A DNA stretch of 64,000 nucleotides from Prevotella sp. (GTDB lineage Bacteria; Bacteroidota; Bacteroidia; Bacteroidales; Bacteroidaceae), in contig JAGCDO010000002.1 in NCBI GenBank assembly GCA_017651265.1, positions 62,001 to 126,000 on the forward strand, written 5' to 3'. The translations under genes and the position numbers were made by a program. The notes below the pieces were generated by a model, which saw only the letters and a program-made list of their open reading frames with translations, was not told the origin of the DNA and ran no database searches. Positions 27,681 through 34,706 of this stretch are shown piece after piece. Each line of letters starts with the position of its first letter. The stretch's first letter is position 1.

Positions 27681-30378
27681 CGGGGAACAAACTTAGTTGA
27701 CCATCTTCTTCTTGGTAGATGTCTGATGGGGTAGAAGAGGTTTCCGGTGAATCCGAAGTTTCCGATTCATCCCCTTCATCTGTTATTTCCGCATCTTCCG
27801 TATCTTCTGTATCCTCCGTTTCCTCTGGTTCAGGGAATCGCTGAGGCTCCAGTTCCTCGATACTGCCGATAGACCATGTACTGATACGCTTCCCCTTCGC
27901 CTTGAAACCCTTCACGGCGATGAATTGCTCCGCATCAATCTCCATCGGTTCGCGGTAGGCATCGTTTCCACCAAAGACAACCTTGATGAGCGGATAGACC
28001 GTATCAGTAAGGATAATCAGTTGCGAGTTGGCATTCTCGCCCAAGAAGTTCTGCTTGCGCTTCGAGGCTTCCACCACAAACCGCTTGAGATAAGGGTAGC
28101 CCTGCTGGTCGGCATCATAGAGAACTACCGTCCACACCTTGTCGGGCTGGTATTTCTCAATGCGCAGGATATTGTTCTCGTAGTGGTTCGACACATCGAA
28201 ATTCGTGAGGTAGAACTCACCGTTCTTCAGAATCACCAATATCTGGTCGTCATCATGGAACTCCCCGAGGAATTGTCCGTGTTCATCGTAGTTCAATCGG
28301 TTGATATCGGGATCGAACCATATCTTTCTGCCACCCAGTGTAGAGTGCCCATGACTCTTCAGTGAGATGCGGTGCACGGGATATTTCGTCAGCAGATAAC
28401 CTTTCGCATTCTTTCCCTTGATGAGCAGCTCACTGAAGTCCTTGTCGATAAACAGTTTCTTCTTATGCACACTGGGTTCGAAGGTAATCTTGATAACCTC
28501 CGCCTCTCCGTTCGGGTTCGCCGTAAAATAGAGAACCCTGCTTCCTTCCTTTCCTTGGGTCAGGTCATACTCACGGTCGCGTGTCACACTGGTCACATTG
28601 AACCTCTTGATGAAATAGAAGCCCTTGCGCCCGTCGCGATACACCACGTTATAGATGGTACGACTGTCGTTCTTCTTGAATACCGCCAGGTAGATGATGT
28701 TCTTACCCACGAAGATCTTGTCTGCCACACGGATAATCTTATATTTACCGTCGCGGTAGAAGATAATGATATCGTCGATGTCGGAACAGTTGCACACGAA
28801 CTCATCCTTCTTCAGTCCTGTACCGATGAATCCGTCCTGTCGGTTGATATACAGTTTCTCGTTGGCCTCGGCCACCTTTGTTGCCTCAATGGTGTCGAAG
28901 TTACGTATTTCCGTAAGACGAGGATGGTCGGCTCCGTATTTATCCTTCAGATACTGGAACCACTTGATGGTGACACGTACCATGTGTGCCAGCTTATCAT
29001 CGATATCGGCAATCTCGTCTTTCAAGCGGAGAATCAGTTCGTCGGCCTTGTCACTGTTGAACTTCAGGATGCGTGCCATCTTGATGTCCATGAGCTTGAG
29101 GATATCGTCCTTGCTCACCTCACGGATCATTTGCGGATAGTACGGTGTCAACCGGTCGTCGATATGTTCACAGGCAGCATCCATGGTTGGAGCCTGCTCG
29201 AATTTCTTGTCCTTATAGATGCGCTCCTCGATGAAGATCTTCTCCAACGAGCAGAAATGCAACTGTTCCAGCAGCTCGTGCTTGCGTATTTCCAGTTCCT
29301 TCCGCAGCAGACCCATCGTACTGTCAACCGAATGGCGCAGCACATCACTCACCGTCAGGAACTGCGGTTTATTGTCCTCGATGACACAACAGTTGGGCGA
29401 GATGTTGATCTCACAGTCGGTAAACGCATAAAGCGCATCAATGGTCTTGTCGGAAGAAACACCTGGTGACAGATGAACCTGTATCTCCACCTCGGCAGAG
29501 GTAAGGTCGGTAACGTGCTTCGCCTTGATCTTCCCTTTCTCAATGGCCTTTGTGATACTCTCACACAAGGTGTTCACCGTCTTGGAATAAGGCAGTTCAC
29601 GAATCACCAGTGTCTTGTTGTCGAGCTTCTCGATCTTGGCACGCACCTTCAGCAGACCGCCCCGCTGCCCGTCGTTGTATTTGCCCACATCAATGCTGCC
29701 GCCAGTGGGGAAGTCGGGATACAAGGTGAATGGCTCTCCTTTCAGGTAGGCGATGGCCGCCTCGCAGATCTCATTATAGTTGTGCGGCAGGATCTTCGAG
29801 CTCAAACCCACGGCAATACCCTCAGCACCTTGAGCCAGCAACAACGGGTATTTGGCGGGCAGGGTAATCGGTTCCTTGTTCCTTCCGTCGTAGCTTAGCT
29901 GCCACTCGGTGGTCTTGGGATTGAAAACCACGTCGAGTGCGAACTTCGAGAGTCGTGCCTCAATATATCGGGGTGCCGCAGCACGGTCGCCCGTCAGGAT
30001 GTTTCCCCAGTTTCCCTGGCAGTCAACCAACAGGTCTTTCTGTCCTAACTGCACCAGTGCATCACCGATGGAAGCATCGCCGTGCGGATGGAACTGCATG
30101 GTATGTCCTACTATGTTCGCCACCTTGTTGTAACGACCGTCGTCCATGCGTTTCATGGAGTGCAGGATGCGGCGTTGCACAGGCTTCAGACCGTCCTCGA
30201 TATGAGGGACGGCACGTTCCAAAATAACGTAAGAAGCGTAGTCCAGGAACCAGTTCTGGTACATACCACTCAGGTGGTGTACGGCAGCCGCATCGAAGCG
30301 GTTTACAGGTTTGTAGTCGGAGTGACTGTCTTCACTCAGTGTGTCGTCAGATTCTATATTCTTGATTTCGTCGTCCAT
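27670..30378 (-). CDS. parC: DNA topoisomerase IV subunit A
   Basis: This 902-residue type IIA topoisomerase subunit separates replicated chromosomes together with ParE, which is not in this window. The breakage-reunion domain has SYVILERAVPHIEDGLKPVQRRIL, FHPHGDASIGDALVQ and the catalytic Tyr in APRYIEARLSKFA. A beta-propeller-type C-terminal domain follows. I start at the ATG at 30378 because the longer frame begins with TTG. The quinolone-resistance position after HPHGD is Ala here rather than Ser, which I believe is normal for this phylum. The last 55 residues are a Glu/Asp/Thr-rich linker ending in QLSLFPDEL, a perfect beta-clamp-binding motif. Confidence 0.95.
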   Translation of the reverse strand: MDDEIKNIESDDTLSEDSHSDYKPVNRFDAAAVHHLSGMYQNWFLDYASYVILERAVPHIEDGLKPVQRRILHSMKRMDDGRYNKVANIVGHTMQFHPHGDASIGDALVQLGQKDLLVDCQGNWGNILTGDRAAAPRYIEARLSKFALDVVFNPKTTEWQLSYDGRNKEPITLPAKYPLLLAQGAEGIAVGLSSKILPHNYNEICEAAIAYLKGEPFTLYPDFPTGGSIDVGKYNDGQRGGLLKVRAKIEKLDNKTLVIRELPYSKTVNTLCESITKAIEKGKIKAKHVTDLTSAEVEIQVHLSPGVSSDKTIDALYAFTDCEINISPNCCVIEDNKPQFLTVSDVLRHSVDSTMGLLRKELEIRKHELLEQLHFCSLEKIFIEERIYKDKKFEQAPTMDAACEHIDDRLTPYYPQMIREVSKDDILKLMDIKMARILKFNSDKADELILRLKDEIADIDDKLAHMVRVTIKWFQYLKDKYGADHPRLTEIRNFDTIEATKVAEANEKLYINRQDGFIGTGLKKDEFVCNCSDIDDIIIFYRDGKYKIIRVADKIFVGKNIIYLAVFKKNDSRTIYNVVYRDGRKGFYFIKRFNVTSVTRDREYDLTQGKEGSRVLYFTANPNGEAEVIKITFEPSVHKKKLFIDKDFSELLIKGKNAKGYLLTKYPVHRISLKSHGHSTLGGRKIWFDPDINRLNYDEHGQFLGEFHDDDQILVILKNGEFYLTNFDVSNHYENNILRIEKYQPDKVWTVVLYDADQQGYPYLKRFVVEASKRKQNFLGENANSQLIILTDTVYPLIKVVFGGNDAYREPMEIDAEQFIAVKGFKAKGKRISTWSIGSIEELEPQRFPEPEETEDTEDTEDAEITDEGDESETSDSPETSSTPSDIYQEEDGQLSLFPDEL

Positions 30379-30395
30379 TTTACTCAAATTTAACG

Positions 30396-30403
30396 CAAAA
30401 ATA
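30396..30403 (-). promoter_or_regulatory. -7 box of the parC promoter
   Basis: TATTTTTG on the minus strand, 18 bp before the parC ATG; it lies back to back with the glyS promoter. Confidence 0.5.
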
Positions 30404-30426
30404 CAAAGAAATTTTGAAAAAAGCAG

Positions 30427-30434
30427 TAACTTTG
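30427..30434 (+). promoter_or_regulatory. -7 box of the glyS promoter
   Basis: TAACTTTG, 31 bp before the glyS ATG. The -33 region overlaps that of the divergent parC promoter. Confidence 0.6.
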
Positions 30435-30464
30435 CGCCAAATTTCGAAATTTTAGTAATTTATT

Positions 30465-32006
30465 ATGGCACAGGAAGACGTTTTTAAGAAGATCGTATCA
30501 CATTGCAAGGAATATGGTTTCGTATTTCCCAGCAGTGAGATCTACGATGGATTAGGCGCTGTTTATGACTATGGTCAGAACGGTGTTGAACTGAAGAACA
30601 ACATCAAGGAATACTGGTGGAAGAGCATGGTACTGCTGCACGATAACATCGTGGGTATCGACTCGGCCATCTTCATGCACCCCACAATATGGAAGGCCAG
30701 CGGACACGTGGATGCCTTCAATGATCCGCTCATCGATAACCGCGACTCCAAGAAGCGCTATCGTGCAGATGTCCTTATCGAGGATCAGATTGCCAAGTAC
30801 GAGGAGAAGATCCAGAAGGAGATTGACAAGGCAGCCAAGCGTTTCGGCGACAGCTTCGACGAGCAGAAGTTCCGCGAGACAAACGGTCGTGTGCTGGAGA
30901 ACCAGCAGAAACGTGACGCCCTGCACGAGCGTTATGCCAAGGCCATGAACGCCATGGATCTTGATGAGCTCAAGCAGATCATCCTCGACGAGGAGATTGT
31001 TTGTCCCATCAGCGGTACCCGTAACTGGACCGATGTGCGTCAGTTCAACCTGATGTTCTCCACCGAGATGGGTGCCTCTGCCGACAACTCCATGAAGATC
31101 TACCTGCGTCCTGAAACGGCTCAGGGTATCTTCGTGAACTACCTGAATGTGCAGAAGACCGGTCGTATGAAGATTCCTTTCGGTATCGCACAGATCGGTA
31201 AGGCATTCCGTAACGAGATCGTGGCCCGTCAGTTCATCTTCCGTATGCGTGAGTTCGAGCAGATGGAGATGCAGTTCTTTGTAAAGCCGGGTACAGAGCT
31301 CGAGTGGTTCCCCAAGTGGAAGCAGACTCGTATGGCTTGGCACCAGGCACTGGGCTTCGGCGCTGAGAACTATCGTTTCCACGATCATGAGAAGCTGGCT
31401 CACTATGCCAATGCCGCTACCGATATCGAGTTCCACATGCCGTTCGGTTTCAAGGAGGTGGAGGGAATCCATTCCCGCACCAACTTCGACCTCTCTCAGC
31501 ATGAGAAATACAGCGGTAAGAGCATCAAGTACTTCGATCCCCAGAGCAACGAGAGCTACACACCGTTCGTCATCGAGACATCCATCGGTGTGGATCGTAT
31601 GTTCCTTTCCATCATGTGCCACTCCTATCAGGAGGAGCAACTGGAGAACGGTGAGACCCGTGTGGTCTTGAAGCTGCCTGCAGCCCTTGCACCTACCAAG
31701 CTCGCCGTACTGCCGTTGGTAAGAAAAGACGGTCTGCCAGAGAAGGCTCGCGAGATCATCGACAACCTGAAGTTCCACTTCAACTGCAGCTACGATGAGA
31801 AGGACACCATCGGTAAGCGCTACCGTCGTCAGGATGCAGTGGGCACACCGTATTGTGTGACAGTCGACTACGACACACTGAAAGACAATACCGTAACCCT
31901 TCGTTTCCGTGATACGATGGAGCAGGAGCGTGTCAACATCGATCAGCTGTTGGGCATCATCGAGGACAAGGTGAGCATCGCCAGTCTGTTGAAGAAGCTT
32001 CAATAA
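30465..32006 (+). CDS. glyS: Glycine--tRNA ligase (single-chain type)
   Basis: This 513-residue class II synthetase (EC 6.1.1.14) is of the alpha2 (GlyQS, archaeal/eukaryotic-like) form. Seen are the N-terminal VFPSSEIYDGLGAVYDYGQNGVELK, RPETAQGIFVNY, motif 2 IAQIGKAFRNEI, motif 3 ETSIGVDRMFLSIM, and the C-terminal anticodon-binding domain from about 410 (KLAVLPLVRKDGLPEKAREI). A charged insertion at about 95-180 is normal for the family. Codon use is strongly biased. The FKBP lipoprotein gene follows after 12 bp. Confidence 0.96.
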   Translation: MAQEDVFKKIVSHCKEYGFVFPSSEIYDGLGAVYDYGQNGVELKNNIKEYWWKSMVLLHDNIVGIDSAIFMHPTIWKASGHVDAFNDPLIDNRDSKKRYRADVLIEDQIAKYEEKIQKEIDKAAKRFGDSFDEQKFRETNGRVLENQQKRDALHERYAKAMNAMDLDELKQIILDEEIVCPISGTRNWTDVRQFNLMFSTEMGASADNSMKIYLRPETAQGIFVNYLNVQKTGRMKIPFGIAQIGKAFRNEIVARQFIFRMREFEQMEMQFFVKPGTELEWFPKWKQTRMAWHQALGFGAENYRFHDHEKLAHYANAATDIEFHMPFGFKEVEGIHSRTNFDLSQHEKYSGKSIKYFDPQSNESYTPFVIETSIGVDRMFLSIMCHSYQEEQLENGETRVVLKLPAALAPTKLAVLPLVRKDGLPEKAREIIDNLKFHFNCSYDEKDTIGKRYRRQDAVGTPYCVTVDYDTLKDNTVTLRFRDTMEQERVNIDQLLGIIEDKVSIASLLKKLQ

Positions 32007-32018
32007 TCATCAACGAGT

Positions 32019-32618
32019 ATGAAGAAAACCACCTATCAAAGATTACTGGTGCTTGCATGGGCAGTGCTGATGGTACTGCCCATGGCATTGTTCACTTCCT
32101 GCAGTGAGAGTGACGAAGAGGTAACGGAGTTCGACAACTGGCAGGAACGGAACGACACCTATTTCAATGAGGTGTACAGCCGTGCCAAGGGCATCAATTC
32201 AGGTGAATGGAGAGTCTTCCCCAAGTGGAGTCTCAATACCGAGGTTGCCACAAAGGCAGAAGACTATATCGTTGTCCAGGTCCTTGAGTCGGGCTCGGGC
32301 AGCGATTGTCCGCTCTATACCGACTCGGTGTCTGTCCATTACTCTGGCCGACTGATACCATCAGCTTCCTATCCGGAAGGGTATGAGTTCGACAAGAGTT
32401 GGGCAGGTTCCTACCAAGCTGCGGTGTCAAAGCCGTATTCCGGAAGGGTTTACAGCTTCGTTGACGGTTTCGCAACAGCACTCCAGCAGATGCATGTAGG
32501 CGACCATTGGAAAGTGTATATCCCCTATCAGCAGGGATATGGCAGTACCTCCGGTAGCATACCTGCTTATTCCACACTGATCTTTGATTTGCGACTGGCA
32601 GGTTGTTATAAACCTTAA
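32019..32618 (+). CDS. FKBP-type peptidyl-prolyl isomerase lipoprotein
   Basis: This 199-residue protein has a lipobox ending LFTSC followed by SESDEE (acidic, surface-export-like). The FKBP domain lies at about 80-197: DSVSVHYSGRLIP, FVDGFATALQQMHVGDHWKVYIPYQQGYGS, and PAYSTLIFDLRL match the substrate pocket and flap. It assists folding of exported proteins in the periplasm or on the outer membrane. It is co-transcribed with glyS and ends at a bidirectional terminator. Confidence 0.9.
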   Translation: MKKTTYQRLLVLAWAVLMVLPMALFTSCSESDEEVTEFDNWQERNDTYFNEVYSRAKGINSGEWRVFPKWSLNTEVATKAEDYIVVQVLESGSGSDCPLYTDSVSVHYSGRLIPSASYPEGYEFDKSWAGSYQAAVSKPYSGRVYSFVDGFATALQQMHVGDHWKVYIPYQQGYGSTSGSIPAYSTLIFDLRLAGCYKP

Positions 32619-32632
32619 GTACCGATAAAAAG

Positions 32633-32666
32633 AAATGAGAAGTGGCTATTTGGTCACTTCTCATTT
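32633..32666. terminator. Bidirectional terminator between the FKBP gene and the small-peptide gene
   Basis: The stem AAATGAGAAGTG/CACTTCTCATTT is perfect. On the minus strand it is followed by CTTTTT; on the plus strand by ATAAAC, then TTTCTTTTTTT after 20 bp. Confidence 0.75.
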
Positions 32667-32711
32667 ATAAACTTGTTCTAAATCTTTCTTTTTTTATGTG
32701 GTATGACCGTT

Positions 32712-32795
32712 TTAGCGGTTCTGCATATCATGGTCTAACCACATGCCTGTAATTGCGAAGACTGCAAACAGGGCGCACAATGTTGAAATACTCAT
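32712..32795 (-). CDS. Candidate 27-residue hydrophobic peptide
   Basis: Read on the minus strand, ATG at 32795 to TAA at 32712 encodes MSISTLCALFAVFAITGMWL followed by DHDMQNR: one membrane-spanning helix and a short charged tail. A strong AGGAAAGGG site lies 7-15 bp upstream, rare in this genome. There is also a full promoter at 33017-33046, a leader of about 215 nt with a GCCC-TCAC-GGGC hairpin near 32855, and the shared terminator at 32633. The stop region is overlapped by an inverted repeat (ATGTGGT...ACCACAT at 32696-32744). It is too short for usual gene callers. The function is unknown; small membrane subunits of transporters or oxidases are of this size. Confidence 0.55.
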   Translation of the reverse strand: MSISTLCALFAVFAITGMWLDHDMQNR

Positions 32796-33016
32796 GTTGT
32801 TACCCTTTCCTGAAATTTAATATGTTCAACTTCTATGTATAGTCCCGCCCTCACGGGCATCGTGTTATCCTTTATCCAACCTTTTCTTACCTTAACTAAA
32901 CCTATTTGATACTCTTTTAAACCTAAAACTAAAAACCTATGAAAACCTATGAAAAAACTATCGAACCTTTATACAATCTTTACCTTAGTAATTCTAATAC
33001 CTCTTGATTTCGAGTG

Positions 33017-33046
33017 CAAAGATACGACTGTTTACGCACACAGCAA
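33017..33046 (-). promoter_or_regulatory. Promoter for the small-peptide gene
   Basis: On the minus strand TTG (33044-33046), a 19-bp spacer and TATCTTTG (33017-33024). No other gene on this strand lies downstream before the terminator at 32633. The rest of 32796-33016 is an A/T-rich leader with AGGTTTTCATAGGTTT repeats. Confidence 0.7.
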
Positions 33047-33142
33047 TGGATTTTCGTCATTTTTATCTTAAAAATGCACTTTTCTTGATTTAAGTCAAAC
33101 ACATTTATCCCTTTGAGACTTAGTTAGTTCGGAAATATGTAT

Positions 33143-33291
33143 TACCTTTGGCTTCGCCGAAAGTACTCCCGCTCGGAAAAACTCAAAATACTTTTTGGTT
33201 TTTCGCTCACTTAATCGTACCTTTAACTCCGTTGAAGGTACTCACGTTCGGAAAAACTCAAAATACTTTTGGTTTTCCGCTCACTTAATCG
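33143..33291 (+). repeat. Palindromic promoter-carrying repeat, two tandem units (copy B)
   Basis: Units start at 33143 and 33218 and the next -7 box at 33292, so the period is 75 and 74 bp. Each unit opens with a hairpin (TACCTTTGGCTTCGCCGAAAG; GTACCTTTAACTCCGTTGAAG), then CTCGGAAAAACTCAAAATAC, an inverted half TTGGTTTTTCGCTCAC, and TTAATCG before the next TACCTTTG. Confidence 0.88.
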
Positions 33292-33299
33292 TACCTTTG
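33292..33299 (+). promoter_or_regulatory. -7 box of the MATE-gene promoter
   Basis: TACCTTTG at the end of the tandem repeat, 7 bp before the first ATG. Transcription would begin close to the start codon. Similar boxes at 33143 and 33218 open the upstream units. Confidence 0.65.
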
Positions 33300-33306
33300 C
33301 AAAAAG

Positions 33307-34689
33307 ATGTCGAATAGGAAGAGTGAAGTGCTGTTGGGCATGATCCGTGGTGGACAGCCCATGACAGGCGGTCAGAAACTCAATCTGATCGTCCAGTTGA
33401 GTATTCCTTCCATCTTGGCGCAGATTACCAGCGTCATGATGTTCTTCATCGATCAGGCCATGGTGGGACGAATCAGTGTGGAGGCGGCAGCCGCCTGCGG
33501 ACTGGTGGAGTCGAGCACTTGGCTCTGCGGTAGTATGACGAGTGCTGCCTCCATGGGCTTCTCCGTTCAGGTGGCACATTTCATCGGAGCAAACGATTTC
33601 GGCAAGGCGCGCGATGTATTCCGCCACGGACTATTATGTACGCTCATTTTCAGCTTGTGTATCATGGTGGCCGGACTTCTGATAGCGCCTCGTCTTCCTT
33701 ATTGGCTGGGGGGTGGTGCTGATATCGCCGCCGATGCCACCACCTATATCTCGGTGTTCATGCTGGCCATCCCTTTCTTCCAACTGTTCGGACTGTCGGG
33801 CGGTATGCTGAAATGTTCGGGTAACATGCGCATCCCGAGTATGTTGAGCATCATCATGTGCGTGCTGGATGTGACGTTCAACTTCATCCTTATTTTCATC
33901 TTCCATCTCGGCGTACTCGGTGTGGCCATGGGAACAGCCCTTTCCATCATTATCGTGGGAAGTGTGCAGACCTACTATGCCGTTGTCAAGAGCGACAAGC
34001 TGGCCTTAATAAAAGAAAGGATTTTGGTTAAATACGTCAACTGGGACTATATCCGCAATGCCTTGCACATCAGTCTGCCGATGGCAGCTCAAGGTATTCT
34101 CATGAGTGGTGCCCAGATTGTGAGTACGATGATTGTGGCTCCGTTGGGGAATATCGCCATTGCCGCCAACACCTTTGCCATCACCGCCGAGAGTCTGTGC
34201 TACATGCCAGGCTATGGATTAGGTGAGGCTGCCACCACGTTGGTGGGACAGAGTATGGGGGCAGGACGAAAGGAGCTGTGCCGCAGCTTTGCATGGATGA
34301 CCGTTTCCTTAGGCATGATGGTCATGGCCGTGATGGGCGCTGTGATGTTCCTCTTCGCCCCGGAGCTGATGATGCTGATGACGCCTGTGCAGGAAATCGT
34401 GGATCTGGGTGCATCCGTATTGCGCATCGAGGCCTTTGCCGAACCGATGTTCGCAGCCTCTATCGTATGCTACAGTGTCTTTGTGGGTGCTGGCGATACC
34501 TTGCGCCCGGCAGCGATGAACCTTTGCTCCATGTGGCTGGTACGACTCACCCTGGCTGCTTGGCTGGCCAAGGACTATGGTTTGCGGGGTGTGTGGACGG
34601 CTATGGCCATTGAGTTAACCTTCCGAGGAATCATTTTCCTGTGGCGCATGCTCCGTGGGAACTGGATGAGAGGGGTGGTTCATCGTTGA
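33307..34689 (+). CDS. MATE-family multidrug efflux transporter
   Basis: The 460-residue protein has about 12 hydrophobic segments in two similar halves, with VQLSIPSILAQITSVMMFFIDQAMVGRIS near the N-terminus and YGLGEAATTLVGQSMGAG in the second half, both typical of MATE (DinF/NorM-like) exporters that use H+ or Na+. It sits in the inner membrane. The start is uncertain: ATG 33307 would give an almost leaderless message, and MIRGG at 33340 is an alternative. It is followed after 17 bp by the helicase gene. Confidence 0.9.
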   Translation: MSNRKSEVLLGMIRGGQPMTGGQKLNLIVQLSIPSILAQITSVMMFFIDQAMVGRISVEAAAACGLVESSTWLCGSMTSAASMGFSVQVAHFIGANDFGKARDVFRHGLLCTLIFSLCIMVAGLLIAPRLPYWLGGGADIAADATTYISVFMLAIPFFQLFGLSGGMLKCSGNMRIPSMLSIIMCVLDVTFNFILIFIFHLGVLGVAMGTALSIIIVGSVQTYYAVVKSDKLALIKERILVKYVNWDYIRNALHISLPMAAQGILMSGAQIVSTMIVAPLGNIAIAANTFAITAESLCYMPGYGLGEAATTLVGQSMGAGRKELCRSFAWMTVSLGMMVMAVMGAVMFLFAPELMMLMTPVQEIVDLGASVLRIEAFAEPMFAASIVCYSVFVGAGDTLRPAAMNLCSMWLVRLTLAAWLAKDYGLRGVWTAMAIELTFRGIIFLWRMLRGNWMRGVVHR

Positions 34690-34706
34690 AGATCATCTGA
34701 AATCGT

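Noticed and set aside
30552-32003. A 483-codon open frame antisense to glyS
   Set aside because: It mirrors the strongly biased codons of glyS, has a Leu/Val/His-rich composition unlike a real protein, and has no promoter.
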